The notes: a model not told the origin generated them from the sequence alone. A DNA stretch of 64,000 bases from Verrucomicrobiota bacterium (GCA_017301975.1 JAFLEI010000010.1:120591-184590), one strand, 5' to 3'; positions 45,211 to 57,357 are shown, numbered from the stretch's first letter. Numbers and translations: made by a program.

Positions 45211-45467
45211 GCCAGCCGGGTGGTCTGCCCCGTGCGCAGTTCCTCGGGAATCTGGCCGACAAAGCGGGGCTGAAGATCAATGGCATCAAAGATCTGGTGA
45301 ATTTCCATCTGGCTGATGTCGCCGGGCTTGTCGATCTCGAAATAGACCAGATCATGCCGGGCATCCACCTTGTAGCGGACCTTGGGAAAATGGTCCATCT
45401 GGTTGCGGAGTTGCATCACATTGGACTCAGAACGGAGGCCGGGCGCGTAGATTTCGACTTCGATCAT
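45207..45467 (-). CDS. small conserved-looking protein, unknown
   Basis: The 86-residue protein has an alternating pattern (MIEVEIYAPGLRSESNVMQL, VRYKVDARHDLVYFEID, QMEIHQIFDAIDLQPRFVG) that fits a small alpha/beta ferredoxin-like or ACT-like fold. No catalytic or metal motif is seen. It converges on the sufE-like gene, the two stops overlapping by 4 nt, and is divergent from the rpsT promoter. Codon use and absence of an alternative gene support reality, but function is unknown. Confidence 0.55.
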   Translation of the reverse strand: MIEVEIYAPGLRSESNVMQLRNQMDHFPKVRYKVDARHDLVYFEIDKPGDISQMEIHQIFDAIDLQPRFVGQIPEELRTGQTTRLA

Positions 45468-45548
45468 GGGTGGTATGCAGCGGTTCTACCGGAATTGCCC
45501 TCCGGAGCCAAGCAAAACCTGCCAGTTGTGCACAGACAGGATTCCAAT

Positions 45549-45577
45549 TTGACAGGCGGGGGCTGTCGTCCTATTCT
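45549..45577 (+). promoter_or_regulatory. sigma70-type promoter of rpsT
   Basis: TTGACA at 45549-45554 and TATTCT at 45572-45577 are separated by exactly 17 bp, about 26 nt before the rpsT ATG. This is the best housekeeping promoter recognised in the window. Confidence 0.75.
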
Positions 45578-45603
45578 CGTCGCCCCTTTCCCCCGCTCCT
45601 TTT

Positions 45604-45870
45604 ATGGCCAACATCCGCTCCGCAGAAAAAGACATCCGCAAAACGACGGTCCGCACCGCTCACAATCAGACGGTGAAAAGCCGCATCCGCACCCTGCGCA
45701 AGAAGGTGGTCGCCGCCATTGAGAAGAAGGACGCCGCAGCAGCAGCCGCTTCCCTCAGCGAATTCGCTTCCGCCACCGACAAGGCCGCCAAGACCAACGT
45801 TCTCAAAAAGAACACCTCTTCCCGCCTGAAGAGCCGCCTCGCCGTCAAGGTCAGCGCCCTCACGAAGTAA
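45604..45870 (+). CDS. rpsT: 30S ribosomal protein S20
   Basis: The 88-residue, lysine-rich protein begins MANIRSAEKDIRKT and contains HNQTVKSRIRTLRKKV and KAAKTNVLKKNTSSRLKSRLA, the standard S20 helices that bind 16S rRNA. Length and charge are normal. It has its own promoter upstream and a terminator just after, so it is a monocistronic gene. Confidence 0.97.
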   Translation: MANIRSAEKDIRKTTVRTAHNQTVKSRIRTLRKKVVAAIEKKDAAAAAASLSEFASATDKAAKTNVLKKNTSSRLKSRLAVKVSALTK

Positions 45871-45900
45871 GCGGTTCGTTCGATCCAACCCATTTTTCAA

Positions 45901-45930
45901 AACGGCATCTCGCAAGAGGTGCCGTTTTTT
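45901..45930 (+). terminator. intrinsic terminator of rpsT
   Basis: AACGGCATCTC (45901-45911) pairs with GAGGTGCCGTT (45916-45926) around GCAA, with one G-U wobble, followed by a run of T. It lies 30 nt after the rpsT stop and before the aldo/keto reductase gene. Confidence 0.85.
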
Positions 45931-45970
45931 GTTTGTCGGACGGGGCAAGGCCAGCAAAGATCGCCCACCC

Positions 45971-46891
45971 ATGATCACCCGCCATAAAATCTCCCCCAAC
46001 GGCCCTGAGTTCTCACGCCTCGTTTATGGCACCTGGCGCATCCTCGACGAGTCAGACCCGGCCAACTGCACCCCGCAGGCGCTGCTCAGCCGCTTCAAAG
46101 CCTGTGCCGAAATGGGCATCACCACCCTCGACACTGCCGAAATCTACGGCGTTTACAAGGTCGAGGAAGCCATCGGCGGCGCGCTCAAGCTGGACCCTGC
46201 CTTCCGCAGCAAGATCGAGATCGTCACCAAATGCGGCATCTACATCCCCTGCGAATTTCATCCCGACCGCAAAGTAGCTCACTACAACGTCACCGCCTCC
46301 CGCATCATCAAAAGCGCGGAAAAATCGCTGCGCTTCATGGGCATCGACGAAATCGACCTCCTGCTCGTGCACCGTCCGGACTGGCTCACCAGCGCCGACG
46401 AAACCGCCGAAGGCCTGAACAAACTGCTCAAGGACGGCAAAATCCGCAGCGCCGGCGTTTCGAATTACAATGTGAATCAGTTCGAGCTGCTGAACTCACG
46501 CATGGACCAACCCCTCGTGACCAATCAGGTCGAGTTCAGCCTCCTCCACATGGACCCGATTTACGACGGCACGGCAGACCAGTGCCAGCGCCACCGCATC
46601 CTGCCCATGGCATGGTCCCCCCTGGCCAAAGGTGTCCTGATGGACAAGACCGATCCCGCCGCCGCCCGTCTCCACGCCAAAGCCGCAGAGCTTTCCGCCA
46701 AATACAACGGAGCCACACTCGACCAGCTCGCCTACGCCTGGATCATGGCCCATCCCTCCTGCCCGCTGCCGATCATCGGCACCAATAAGCTGGAGCGCAT
46801 CCAGGCCGTGGTCAAAGCGGCGGACATCAGGCTGGACCGCGAAGACTGGTACGGCCTCTGGGAAGCCGCCAAAGGCCACGGCGTTCCATGA
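45971..46891 (+). CDS. aldo/keto reductase (YdhF-like)
   Basis: The 306-residue protein starts at the ATG at 45971 (a frame 14 codons longer lies in the terminator spacer). The NADPH-dependent tetrad is visible: DTAEIYG (Asp, Tyr), EIVTKCGIYIPC (Lys) and LLLVHRPDWLT (His). C-terminal IIGTNKLERIQAVVKA is the cofactor-binding part. It reduces aldehydes or ketones; the closest layout is the E. coli YdhF group. Cytosolic; no evident operon partner, and converges on a minus-strand gene after 16 nt. Confidence 0.93.
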   Translation: MITRHKISPNGPEFSRLVYGTWRILDESDPANCTPQALLSRFKACAEMGITTLDTAEIYGVYKVEEAIGGALKLDPAFRSKIEIVTKCGIYIPCEFHPDRKVAHYNVTASRIIKSAEKSLRFMGIDEIDLLLVHRPDWLTSADETAEGLNKLLKDGKIRSAGVSNYNVNQFELLNSRMDQPLVTNQVEFSLLHMDPIYDGTADQCQRHRILPMAWSPLAKGVLMDKTDPAAARLHAKAAELSAKYNGATLDQLAYAWIMAHPSCPLPIIGTNKLERIQAVVKAADIRLDREDWYGLWEAAKGHGVP

Positions 46892-46907
46892 GGCCCGCAC
46901 GGCAGGG

Positions 46908-47393
46908 CTATTCGTGAGGCGGGATGACGAGCTGGTCGTGGTGGATCAGGGTCACCTGCCAGTTCCATGGCCAGCGGCCGGGATTGCTCCAATGGAATGC
47001 CCACGGCTCAGTGAACTGATTCACGTAGCCTGAGATCATCTGGCTGTAGCCCACGCCATTGCCTTCGAGTCGCAGCATCGTGGTCACCAGCCCCTGTCCT
47101 TTCGTGGCCCGGATCGTCGTCTTGTCCGTCTTCAAGGTCAGCGTGAAGAACCCGCTGAGATATTTGCGCCCATCCAGGATCGCCGTGTCACGGTTGTGTC
47201 CATAGGCATCCGTATAATTGGGCGCGATCAGCCTCTCCAGGGTCTTCCAGTCACGCTTTTCGACCGCCTGGATCAGGTTCGCCTGCGCGGCGCTCACCTG
47301 CGCCTCCGGAGAGCGCCCAAAAACCCACCATGCCAGCCACAGCCCCTCAATGAGAACCAGAACCAGCAGGCCGCGAAGAATGATCTTTTTCAT
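46908..47393 (-). CDS. membrane-anchored NTF2/SnoaL-like protein, unknown
   Basis: The 161-residue protein has one N-terminal membrane segment (ILRGLLVLVLIEGLWLAWWV) and a domain starting LIQAVEKRDWKTLERLIAPNYTDAYGHNRDTAI, typical of the NTF2-like cone fold that is used for small-ligand binding or catalysis. The final WAFHWSNPGRWPWNWQVTLIHHDQ is rich in tryptophan and histidine. It lies 3 nt after the WalJ-like gene and is co-transcribed with it. Function unknown. Confidence 0.65.
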   Translation of the reverse strand: MKKIILRGLLVLVLIEGLWLAWWVFGRSPEAQVSAAQANLIQAVEKRDWKTLERLIAPNYTDAYGHNRDTAILDGRKYLSGFFTLTLKTDKTTIRATKGQGLVTTMLRLEGNGVGYSQMISGYVNQFTEPWAFHWSNPGRWPWNWQVTLIHHDQLVIPPHE

Positions 47394-47396
47394 GGA

Positions 47397-48260
47397 TTAA
47401 AAGAGCGCCAATTGGCCGGTGGAATCCGCCGAGGCCGCCACACAAAAACTCACGACCCTGCTGCTGCGCCGGCGCACGACCTCGATGGTCGGCGTGGGCT
47501 TGTGCCGTTCCGCACAAAGCACCCGGGCCTCGGTCGCTCCCGCGCCGTCGAGCGCCTGCCGGATGTGCCGGGCCGCGGTGGCGGGGTCATTGCAGTCGTC
47601 GCTCAAATGCCCCAGCACCACATGACTCAGGCCAGGATGCGCCACTTCCCGGACCAGCTCGGCCGCCTGTTCATTGGAAAGATGGCCATGGCGCGAACTG
47701 ATGCGCTGCTTCGTGGACCAGGGGCGTTTGGTGTCGTTTTCGAGCAGTTGGGTGTCGTAATTCGCCTCGATAAAGAGGCTGTCGGAGTTCCTGAGGCGGT
47801 CCTTGATCAGATTGGTCACAAATCCGACGTCACTGAGCACCCCGAGGCGGGATTCTTCATCGGAAATCACGAACCCGACCGGATCCACCGCATCGTGGGG
47901 GACGGGGAAGGATTCGATCCGCAGATCCTGAAACTCAAAAGCCGCCCCCGTCGTCATGAGCCGCCAAATGGGCGGTTTGCGGAATCCGAGGCTGCCAGCC
48001 AGGGTTTCCTGGGTCAGGGCGGTGCAAAACAGCGGCACCTGGCGTTTCCGGCTCAAAACCTCGATCCCCCCGGTGTGGTCCTGGTGCTCGTGGGTCAGCA
48101 GGATGCCGTCCAGCATGTCCAGCGAGAAGCCGCAGGCGTCCAGACGCAGGCAGATTTGCTTGGCGCTCAATCCGGCGTCCAGGAGCAGCGTGGTCCGCTC
48201 CGTGGAGATGACAGCACAGTTCCCTGAACTGCCGCTGCCGAGAATTGTGAGACGCACCAT
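47397..48260 (-). CDS. MBL-fold hydrolase, WalJ/YycJ-like
   Basis: The 287-residue protein has the metallo-beta-lactamase metal motif THEHQDHTGG (His57, His59, Asp61, His62), LGSGSSGNCAVIST at the start and HLSNEQAAELVREVAHPGLSHVVLGHLSDDCNDP near the end, as in WalJ/YycJ, a putative DNA exonuclease in Firmicutes. It binds two metal ions. The gene is divergent from gltB (172-nt gap) and followed by the NTF2-like gene. Not linked to a WalKR two-component system in this window. Confidence 0.85.
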   Translation of the reverse strand: MVRLTILGSGSSGNCAVISTERTTLLLDAGLSAKQICLRLDACGFSLDMLDGILLTHEHQDHTGGIEVLSRKRQVPLFCTALTQETLAGSLGFRKPPIWRLMTTGAAFEFQDLRIESFPVPHDAVDPVGFVISDEESRLGVLSDVGFVTNLIKDRLRNSDSLFIEANYDTQLLENDTKRPWSTKQRISSRHGHLSNEQAAELVREVAHPGLSHVVLGHLSDDCNDPATAARHIRQALDGAGATEARVLCAERHKPTPTIEVVRRRSSRVVSFCVAASADSTGQLALF

Positions 48261-48432
48261 GGGCTGTTTTTAGCGGTTCGGCCGACCAGATGCAAGGCGG
48301 ATGAAGCACGTACAGCAGCGAAGCCCTCCTGATTATGGGCCGGGTTTAAAATAGCCGCCATCTTGGCCGATAGAATGCTGGTTGATTTACTCCCTTGCAT
48401 GGCCTAAATGCCGCCCCCCTTTTGACGCAAAA
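48261..48432. other. divergent intergenic region of walJ-like and gltB
   Basis: This 172-bp region must hold the promoters of both genes. I found no motif strong enough to call a promoter, operator or riboswitch, and no tRNA or small RNA. Confidence 0.5.
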
Positions 48433-51400
48433 ATGAGAAACCACGGACTCCCCCCGAAACAAGGCCTTTATGATCCGCAATTCGAGCACGACGCCTGCGG
48501 CGTCGGGTTCATTTGTCAGATGAAGGGCAAACGTTCTCACTCCATCGTGCAGCAGGGTCTCACCATCCTGATCAACCTCGATCACCGCGGTGCGGTGGGC
48601 AGTGAGAAGAACACGGGCGATGGTGCTGGCATCCTGATGCAGGTGCCTGACAAATTCCTGCGCAAGGTCGCTGCCAAGGAGGGTTTCACCCTGCCGGCTG
48701 AAGGACAATACGGCGTCGCCATGGCCTACTGCTCTCCTGATGCAGCTGAGCGTGCGGCTGCAGCACGTGCTTTTGAAAAAGTGGCCGAGGAAGAAGGTCA
48801 GAAAGTGCTCGGCTGGCGCGATGTGCCGGTGGACAACTCCATGATCGGCCTCTCGGCGAAAGCCAGCGAGCCTTTCATGCGCATGGCCTTCGTGCAGCGC
48901 GGCGAAAACTGCCCGGATCAGCAGACCTTCGAGCGCAAACTCTACATCATCCGCAAGCGTGCCGTGACCGCCATTCGGACAGCCGATGCAGACAGCTTCT
49001 GGTACTGCTCCAGCCTGTCCTCCCGGACCCTTGTTTACAAAGGCATGCTCATGCCCGAGCAGGTCGGCAAGTATTTCCTGGACCTGCAGGACCCGGACAT
49101 GGAATCCGCCCTGGCGCTGGTTCACTCCCGCTTCTCCACCAACACCTTCCCAAGCTGGGAGCGCTCGCATCCCTACCGCTACATCGCCCACAACGGCGAA
49201 ATCAACACGCTGCGTGGCAACATCAGCTGGATGAAGGCCCGTCAGTCCCTGCTGGCCAGCCCGCTGTTCCCGGACGTCAAAAAACTCTTCCCCATCGTCA
49301 ACGAAAGCGGCTCCGACTCCGCCATGTTCGACAACGTGCTCGAACTCCTCGTCATGGGCGGCCGCTCGCTGCCACATGCCATGATGATGATGATTCCTGA
49401 ACCCTGGAGCGGCCACGAGTCGATGGATGACCAGCGCAAGGCGTTCTACGAGTACCATTCCTGCCTCATGGAACCCTGGGACGGCCCGGCTTCCGTGGCC
49501 TTCACGGACGGCACCATGATGGGTGCAACCCTTGACCGCAACGGCCTGCGCCCTTCGCGTTACTACGTCACCAAGGACGACCTCGTCATCATGGCTTCCG
49601 AAGCCGGTGTCCTGCCCATCGCTCCTGACAATGTGAAGCTCAAAGGCCGTTTGCAGCCCGGCAAGATGTTCATCGTGAACATGGAAGAAGGCCGCATCGT
49701 TCCTGATGATGAGATCAAGGCGAAGATCGCCGCTGACAAACCCTACCGCGAGTGGCTGGACAAGCACCTCGTGCACCTGGCAGACATCAAGGACGGTGAG
49801 CCAGTAGCTCCGCCTGACCACGAAACCATGCTGCAGCGCCAGCAGGCTTTCGGTTACAGCTTCGAAGACCTTCGCAAGCTCATGGTTCCCATGGGCAGAG
49901 AGGGCGTGGAAGCCATCGGCTCCATGGGCACCGACATCCCTCTGGCCGTTCTCTCCAACAAATCCAAGCTGCTTTACGACTACTTCAAACAGCTCTTCGC
50001 CCAGGTCACCAACCCGCCGATCGACTGTATCCGCGAAGAGATCGTCACTTCGCCGATCACCACCATCGGTGCGGAAGGCAATCTGCTCGATCCGACACCT
50101 GAAAGCTGCCACTTGATTGAACTCAAGACGCCGATCCTCAGCAATGAAGATCTGGCCAAGCTCAAGAGCGTGGCCCAGGGCCAGTTCAAAGCCGCCACCA
50201 TCAACATCCTGTTTGATCCCAAAGAGGGCGCAGTCGGTCTGGAGAAGGCCATGGCCAAGATCTGCGCCAAAGCCGACGAACTGGTCACCCAGGGCTGGAA
50301 CATCCTCATCCTTTCCGACCGTGGCGTGTGCGCTGACAAGGCTGCCATCCCGGCCCTGCTTGCCGTCGGCGGCCTGCATCACCACCTCATCCGCAAAGGC
50401 ACCCGCACCCAGTGCGATCTCGTGCTGGAATCCGGCGAACCCCGCGAAGTTCACCACTTCTGCACGCTCATCGGTTACGGCTGCGGAGCCATCAATCCTT
50501 ACCTCGCCTTCGAAACGCTCGATGACATGATCCGTCAGGGCCTGCTGGTCAAAGTGGACCACAAGACGGCGGTGTACAATTTCATCAAGGCCGCCACCAA
50601 GGGCGTCATCAAGGTCGCCTCGAAGATCGGCATCTCCACGATGCAGAGCTATCGCGGTGCGCAGATCTTTGAAGCCGTCGGTCTCAGCCAGAGCGTGGTG
50701 GACAAATACTTCACCTGGACCGCCACCCGCATTGAAGGCAGCGACATCAAGGTCATCGCCGAAGAAGCCATCCAACGCCATCTGCGCGGCTTCCCAGAGC
50801 GCGATTCCCAAGTCCACGCCCTCGACGTCGGCGGTGATTACCAGTGGCGCAAGGAAGGTGAGGCTCATCTCTTCAATCCGCTCACCATCCACACCCTGCA
50901 GAAAGCTGTCCGCACCGGCAACTACGAAACCTTCCAGCAGTACACCGCCTTGGTGAACACGCAGGTGAAGCAGTTCTACACCCTGCGCGGTCTTCTGGAC
51001 TTCAAGGCACGCAAAGCGGTGCCGATTGAGGAAGTCGAATCCGTCGAGTCCATCATGAAGCGCTTCAAGACAGGCGCCATGAGCTACGGCTCCATCTCCA
51101 GCGAAGCGCACGAGGCGCTCGCCATCGCCATGAACCGTATCGGCGGCAAGTCGAACACGGGAGAAGGTGGCGAAGATGAAGCACGTTACACCTGGACCAA
51201 TGAGAAGGGTGACTCCAAGAACAGCGCCATCAAGCAGGTGGCTTCCGGTCGTTTCGGCGTCACCAGCCTCTACCTTTCCCAGGCACGCGAAATCCAGATC
51301 AAGATGGCCCAGGGCGCCAAGCCCGGTGAAGGCGGTCAGCTTCCTGGAACGAAGGTGTATCCTTGGATCGCCAAGGTGCGTGGCTCCACGCCGGGTGTCG

Positions 51401-53019
51401 GCCTCATCTCCCCACCTCCGCATCATGACATCTATTCCATCGAGGATCTGGCCCAGCTCATCCACGACTTGAAGAACGCCAACCGTGCCGCACGCGTCAG
51501 CGTGAAGCTCGTCTCCGAAGTCGGCGTCGGCACCATCGCCGCTGGTGTGGCCAAGGCTCACTCCGACGTCGTTCTCATCTCCGGTTTCGACGGCGGCACC
51601 GGTGCCTCCCCGCAGACCTCCGTGAAACACGCCGGCCTGCCATGGGAACTCGGCCTCGCCGAAACCCATCAGACCCTCGTCCTCAACAATCTGCGTAGCC
51701 GTATCGTCGTCGAAGCGGACGGCCAGATGAAAACCGGCCGGGATGTCATCATCGCCGCCTTGCTTGGCGCTGAGGAATTCGGCTTCGCCACCGCTCCGCT
51801 CGTCACTCTGGGCTGCATCATGATGCGCGTCTGCCATCTGAACACCTGCCCCGTCGGTGTCGCCACCCAGGATCCTCAGCTGCGCGCCAAGTTCAGCGGT
51901 GATCCTGAGCATGCCGCCAACTTCATGCGCTTCATCGCCATGGAAGTGCGAGAGCTCATGGCCAAGCTCGGTTTCCGCACGCTGCAGGAAATGGTGGGCC
52001 GTACGGAAGTCCTCGAGGCCCGCGACGCCATCGATCACTGGAAGGCTCGCGGCATTGACCTGTCCAACCTGCTTTATCAGCCGGACGTCGGCCCCGAAGT
52101 CGGACGCTTCTGCACCGAGGTGCAGGATCACGGCATCGACCGCTCGCTCGACATCACCACGCTCCTGGACCTGTGCAAACCGGCCATCGAGAAGGGTGAA
52201 AAAGTCACCGCCACCGTCGCCATCCGCAACGTCAACCGCACCGTCGGCACGATCCTCGGCAACGAGATCACCAAGCGCCACTGGCACGGTCTGCCGGACG
52301 ACACCGTGCACATCAAGTTCAACGGCACCGCCGGTCAGAGCTTCGGTGCCTTTGTTCCAAAAGGTGTCACCCTCGAACTTGAAGGCGACGGCAACGATTA
52401 CATCGGCAAGGGCCTCAGCGGCGGCCGCATCATCATCTATCCGCCGGAAGGTTCCGACTTTGCCGCCGAAGACAACATCATCGCCGGCAACACCGCGCTC
52501 TATGGCGCGACGAGCGGCGAGCTCTTCCTGCGCGGCAGGGCCGGTGAACGCTTCGCAGTGCGCAACTCGGGTGTCGATACTGTCGTCGAAGGCGTGGGTG
52601 ACCACGGCTGCGAATACATGACCGGCGGCCGCGTGGTCGTGCTCGGCACCACCGGACGCAACTTCGCCGCAGGCATGAGCGGTGGTGAGGCCTACGTTCT
52701 GGATGAAGAGGGCGATTTCGCCACCCGCTGCAACACGCAGATGGCCGGCCTCGAAAAACTCGAGGACAAAGCCGAGATCGACAGCCTCTACGAACTCATC
52801 AAAAAGCACGCCGACCTCACCAAGAGCCAGAAAGCCTTCAAGGTTCTCGCCCTCTGGGAGCAGATGGTGCCCAAGTTTGTCAAAGTGATGCCCAAGGATT
52901 ACAAGCGGGTGCTCCAGGCCATCAAGAAGGCCAAGGACGACGGTCTCACCGGCGACGACGCCCTCAACGCCGCCTTTGAAGCCAACGCCCGCGACGTCGC
53001 CCGTATCGGCGGCAGCTAG
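48433..53019 (+). CDS. gltB: glutamate synthase large subunit
   Basis: The 1528-residue protein makes glutamate from glutamine and 2-oxoglutarate. The best start is the ATG at 48433, not the in-frame ATG at 48382: this puts the N-terminal nucleophile cysteine at residue 22 ([10 protein letters not shown]), after a short propeptide that is removed on maturation. The [3Fe-4S] cysteines are in [15 protein letters not shown], and the C-terminal GXGXX-type repeat region ends with [17 protein letters not shown]. The FMN site lies in the synthase core ([15 protein letters not shown]). Followed 56 nt later by gltD. Confidence 0.97.
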   Translation: MRNHGLPPKQGLYDPQFEHDACGVGFICQMKGKRSHSIVQQGLTILINLDHRGAVGSEKNTGDGAGILMQVPDKFLRKVAAKEGFTLPAEGQYGVAMAYCSPDAAERAAAARAFEKVAEEEGQKVLGWRDVPVDNSMIGLSAKASEPFMRMAFVQRGENCPDQQTFERKLYIIRKRAVTAIRTADADSFWYCSSLSSRTLVYKGMLMPEQVGKYFLDLQDPDMESALALVHSRFSTNTFPSWERSHPYRYIAHNGEINTLRGNISWMKARQSLLASPLFPDVKKLFPIVNESGSDSAMFDNVLELLVMGGRSLPHAMMMMIPEPWSGHESMDDQRKAFYEYHSCLMEPWDGPASVAFTDGTMMGATLDRNGLRPSRYYVTKDDLVIMASEAGVLPIAPDNVKLKGRLQPGKMFIVNMEEGRIVPDDEIKAKIAADKPYREWLDKHLVHLADIKDGEPVAPPDHETMLQRQQAFGYSFEDLRKLMVPMGREGVEAIGSMGTDIPLAVLSNKSKLLYDYFKQLFAQVTNPPIDCIREEIVTSPITTIGAEGNLLDPTPESCHLIELKTPILSNEDLAKLKSVAQGQFKAATINILFDPKEGAVGLEKAMAKICAKADELVTQGWNILILSDRGVCADKAAIPALLAVGGLHHHLIRKGTRTQCDLVLESGEPREVHHFCTLIGYGCGAINPYLAFETLDDMIRQGLLVKVDHKTAVYNFIKAATKGVIKVASKIGISTMQSYRGAQIFEAVGLSQSVVDKYFTWTATRIEGSDIKVIAEEAIQRHLRGFPERDSQVHALDVGGDYQWRKEGEAHLFNPLTIHTLQKAVRTGNYETFQQYTALVNTQVKQFYTLRGLLDFKARKAVPIEEVESVESIMKRFKTGAMSYGSISSEAHEALAIAMNRIGGKSNTGEGGEDEARYTWTNEKGDSKNSAIKQVASGRFGVTSLYLSQAREIQIKMAQGAKPGEGGQLPGTKVYPWIAKVRGSTPGVGLISPPPHHDIYSIEDLAQLIHDLKNANRAARVSVKLVSEVGVGTIAAGVAKAHSDVVLISGFDGGTGASPQTSVKHAGLPWELGLAETHQTLVLNNLRSRIVVEADGQMKTGRDVIIAALLGAEEFGFATAPLVTLGCIMMRVCHLNTCPVGVATQDPQLRAKFSGDPEHAANFMRFIAMEVRELMAKLGFRTLQEMVGRTEVLEARDAIDHWKARGIDLSNLLYQPDVGPEVGRFCTEVQDHGIDRSLDITTLLDLCKPAIEKGEKVTATVAIRNVNRTVGTILGNEITKRHWHGLPDDTVHIKFNGTAGQSFGAFVPKGVTLELEGDGNDYIGKGLSGGRIIIYPPEGSDFAAEDNIIAGNTALYGATSGELFLRGRAGERFAVRNSGVDTVVEGVGDHGCEYMTGGRVVVLGTTGRNFAAGMSGGEAYVLDEEGDFATRCNTQMAGLEKLEDKAEIDSLYELIKKHADLTKSQKAFKVLALWEQMVPKFVKVMPKDYKRVLQAIKKAKDDGLTGDDALNAAFEANARDVARIGGS

Positions 53020-53075
53020 CATCGACATCACGCGTCACAAACCAACAGACATCACCTTTTCACAGACAAGAGACC

Positions 53076-54554
<1,479 letters not shown>

Positions 54555-54568
54555 CCTTCAGCATCTTC

Positions 54569-54602
54569 AAACCCGGGGTTCTCTGAGCCCCGGGTTTTTT
54601 GT
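54569..54602 (+). terminator. intrinsic terminator of gltBD
   Basis: AAACCCGGGG (54569-54578) pairs with CCCCGGGTTT (54588-54597) around a 9-nt loop and is followed by T's. It also lies 6 nt from the stop of the convergent M20 gene, and could act on both strands. Confidence 0.9.
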
Positions 54603-54607
54603 GCCCC

Positions 54608-55759
54608 TCAGCCAAGACTTGCCAGGAATTGCCGGAAAAACGCCACTCCGTCCTCAAGATCCTTCACGGCAATGAACTCGTCCTTGGTATGAGCCTGAGC
54701 GATGGAGCCGGGGCCAATCGCAATAGCCGGGGTGCCCGCAGCGGCCAAGAAAGCCGCATCGCAAAACCAAGGCGCGCCGGTCAAACCGGCCCCGGCGGCA
54801 ATCAGCTTCTGCACAAAGGGGTTCGAAGGATCGGTATCGAGATGAAAGGCTTCGCTGGCAACGGTCACATGCGCGGTGGCATCCATGCGCTGCACAAACT
54901 CCGTCAGCAGCAACAGCGCGCCGCCTACATGCTGCAATCCGGGCGTGGTGCGTATGTCCACCCGCAGTTTGCAAGAATCTGCCACGATATTGCTGCGCGT
55001 GCCACCCTGGATCATCCCAAGATTGATCGTGCTGGCGCCGAGCCATTCATCTTCACCCGCAGCTTCGGACAGGATCTCGCGGAACTCCGTGTCGAGCGCC
55101 GTGACGAGGGCGGCCATCTTCACGATCGCATTCACGCCGAGTTCGGGTGTGGCACCATGCACGGCCACGCCGGTGGTGTGTATGTCGGCCCACAGACAGC
55201 CTTTGTGGCGAAACACGGTCTTCAGGCTGGTTGGCTCGCCGATGATGGCGAGATCGTAGCGACCGTGATGCTTCGCAAAGTGTTGAGAACCAAGCTGTGC
55301 GCTCTCCTCGGACATGAAGCCGACGAAGTGTACTTCGACGGGCAGAGAGGGGATTTCGTCGCGCATTTCGTAGAGCGCCCAGAGCATGGAGGCCATGGGG
55401 CCCTTGGTGTCGGAGGCTCCTCGGCCCCAGATTTTACCGTCGCGGAGTTCGCCGCCGAAAGGGGGGATGGTCATGCCGCCGACGCTGACGGTGTCGGTGT
55501 GGGGGGCGAAGAGGATGCGGGGCTTCTTGCCTCCATTTGCGCTGGGATGCGTGGGGAAGCGTCCGATGACGTTGGGACGGCCGGGTTCGACTTCCTCCAG
55601 GATTGCTTCAGCGCCGGAGGCCTGGAGGAAGGAGGCAATGTAGCGGGCGCATTGTTCTTCGCCGATGCCATCGGTGCCGGGGTCGCCATCGGGATTGACC
55701 GAGGGGATGCGGACGAGGGCCTGGGTGAAATCGACGACATTCGCTGGAAATGGGGCCAT
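54608..55759 (-). CDS. M20 family metallopeptidase/deacylase (ArgE/DapE-like)
   Basis: The 383-residue product starts best at the ATG at 55759; 25 upstream in-frame codons are less protein-like. Zinc ligands are visible: LFAPHTDTVSV (His, Asp), GASDTKGPMA (bridging Asp) and GFMSEESAQLGS (Glu pair), with a late histidine in QAHTKDEFIAVKD. The middle holds a dimerisation domain (AVHGATPELGVNAIVKM). Relatives deacylate N-acyl amino acids, as in arginine or lysine synthesis; the exact substrate is not resolved. The strand composition changes inside this gene, near 55.3 kb. Confidence 0.85.
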   Translation of the reverse strand: MAPFPANVVDFTQALVRIPSVNPDGDPGTDGIGEEQCARYIASFLQASGAEAILEEVEPGRPNVIGRFPTHPSANGGKKPRILFAPHTDTVSVGGMTIPPFGGELRDGKIWGRGASDTKGPMASMLWALYEMRDEIPSLPVEVHFVGFMSEESAQLGSQHFAKHHGRYDLAIIGEPTSLKTVFRHKGCLWADIHTTGVAVHGATPELGVNAIVKMAALVTALDTEFREILSEAAGEDEWLGASTINLGMIQGGTRSNIVADSCKLRVDIRTTPGLQHVGGALLLLTEFVQRMDATAHVTVASEAFHLDTDPSNPFVQKLIAAGAGLTGAPWFCDAAFLAAAGTPAIAIGPGSIAQAHTKDEFIAVKDLEDGVAFFRQFLASLG

Positions 55760-55904
55760 GGGGGAGAAAGGCACAGGCAGGGAGGCGGCGCAAGTGTGGG
55801 ACAAAATTGTCCTGCGGTGTGTCGGATTTGGCAAAGAAGGCCTCGTCGCGGGTTCCAGGCGGCATTGTTGTAAATCAGGTGCAACTTATGGCGTTTTTTG
55901 ACCC

Positions 55905-56630
55905 ATGAAGTTCCATCACATCACACTCATGCTCCTCGGCTTCTGCGGAGCGGGCCATGCCGCGGAACCCGTGATCACAACCCAGGCCACGGATGGGAAA
56001 ACGATTTTCCAGACGGTGTGTGCGCAATGCCATGGGGCCTCTGGCGAGGGCAAGATTGAACTCAAATCTCCTTCCATTGCCGGGATGCCTGCATGGTATG
56101 TGAACACACAGTTTGCGAATCTGAGAGAAGGCCGTCGCGGGCATGATGCGGCTGATCCGCAGTCATTCATGATGGCGGCGATCGCCAAGGCGCTGCAGCC
56201 TGAGCAGATCAAGGCGGTGGTGGCGCATGTGGAGCAGATGCCCATCAAGGTGCCAGTGGGCAAGGACCGGGAAATGGCCAACACAAATCCACAGGCGGGA
56301 ATGCAGCTTTTCCAGGAGCGCTGCATGGAATGCCACCGCTACAATGCCAGCGGAGAGATGACCTTTGGCAGTCCGCCACTCATCGGGCGTCAGGGATGGT
56401 ATCTGGAGGAGCAGCTCAAGAAATTCAAATCCGGCAAACGCGGGGCGGTGAAGAACGATGTGAACGGGGCGAAGATGGTGCAGATGACGACGCTCTTCAT
56501 TGAAGACGAGCAGATGCTGCGGGACGTGGTGGCGTACATCATGACGCTCAATCCTGATCCGGCTGCCACGCCGGAGGAGCAGAAGAAGCAGATCATTGAA
56601 GGCAGTCCGTTTGAGAGTGCTGGAAGGTGA
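55905..56630 (+). CDS. exported di-haem c-type cytochrome
   Basis: The 241-residue protein has a signal segment (LMLLGFCGAGHAAEP) and two CXXCH haem motifs, CAQCH at about 39-43 and CMECH at about 140-144, each followed by a methionine-containing loop (GMPAW; LIGRQGW). The two-domain layout resembles cytochrome c4 or c-type subunits of alcohol/sugar dehydrogenases. It could accept electrons from an exported oxidoreductase such as the GMC complex, but no gene order links them. Confidence 0.88.
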   Translation: MKFHHITLMLLGFCGAGHAAEPVITTQATDGKTIFQTVCAQCHGASGEGKIELKSPSIAGMPAWYVNTQFANLREGRRGHDAADPQSFMMAAIAKALQPEQIKAVVAHVEQMPIKVPVGKDREMANTNPQAGMQLFQERCMECHRYNASGEMTFGSPPLIGRQGWYLEEQLKKFKSGKRGAVKNDVNGAKMVQMTTLFIEDEQMLRDVVAYIMTLNPDPAATPEEQKKQIIEGSPFESAGR

Positions 56631-56699
56631 GATTGAGGAGAGAGTTTTTCGAAGCCTTGGCGGGCCGGATTGATTCGTGGCAGGTTCACCACGCTCATT

Positions 56700-57173
56700 A
56701 TGAAGGCTTCGATTTTAACGCTCGTGTTGGTGACGCTGATGGCATTCTTCGTCGTCAGGGAGAGCGCCGCCCGCAATGTGGTCGGTGTTTGGAAGGTTAA
56801 TTGGGAAAAAACGGAACCCACAATTCGAGCGGTGCCAGAGACCTTCACGAATCGTATTCAGACGGTTGAGGATTTTAAAAAGCTGGTTGCGAAAGGTGCC
56901 AAGGGCTTGGTTCTGGACATTCAGCCCTCAAACACGGCGGTGATGCATCATCCGTCTGGCAGCAGCCTGAAACTGACGTGGTCGGAGGATACGAAATATG
57001 ACATCTGGGTGGAGCAGCGGTTTTTTATGACTGCGGGCATCGGACACGGCTTCACCGTTTCGGGGGCGAACACTGCCAAACTCAACTTCCAAATCGAGTG
57101 GAACGAAAACGTGGCAACGCGCGTTCCGCTTATCATGGAGCGCCAGCAGACGGATTCGGCGAACTCGAAATGA
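56700..57173 (+). CDS. exported or membrane-anchored protein, unknown
   Basis: The 157-residue protein starts at the ATG at 56700 with a signal-anchor segment (LTLVLVTLMAFFVVRESAA). The rest contains VVGVWKVNWEKTEPT, a lipocalin-like opening, and alternating beta-like stretches to the end; no catalytic motif is seen. It follows the cytochrome gene by 69 nt. Not recognised; a small beta-barrel fold is possible. Confidence 0.55.
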   Translation: MKASILTLVLVTLMAFFVVRESAARNVVGVWKVNWEKTEPTIRAVPETFTNRIQTVEDFKKLVAKGAKGLVLDIQPSNTAVMHHPSGSSLKLTWSEDTKYDIWVEQRFFMTAGIGHGFTVSGANTAKLNFQIEWNENVATRVPLIMERQQTDSANSK

Positions 57174-57357
57174 TGCATCCCGCCGTGCCTGACGTTGAGC
57201 TGTTCGAAGGTGATGGGGGAGTGAGCATGCGCTGAGCCGCACTCGGAGAGTGCGGACCACTTCGCGCTGGGTAGGCGGTGTGGGTGGGCGCGTGAAGGGG
57301 GCGCTGGTGGACGGGCGGGCTGTCGCCACACCCGTCCTACGGTCTGAGGCTTGTCCT
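57174..57357. repeat. hairpin-bearing intergenic repeat, copy A of GGACGG element
   Basis: The gap holds CCGCACTC-GGA-GAGTGCGG, a perfect hairpin near 57238, and at 57303-57341 a 39-bp element starting GCTGGTGGACGGGCGGGCTG and ending CCGTCCTACG. A near-copy lies at 62589-62626. GGACGG and CCGTCC form the outer stem around a GGCG/CGCC inner stem. Confidence 0.65.

Noticed and set aside
48261..48432. Riboswitch or small RNA ahead of gltB
   Set aside because: No conserved stem or U-tract pattern could be found, and no match to a known glutamine-type motif was apparent by eye.
48346..53031. Open frame of 1561 codons antisense to gltB
   Set aside because: gltB is a well-conserved enzyme gene, and the antisense frame has no domain. 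Its openness follows from the strong C-ending codon bias of gltB.
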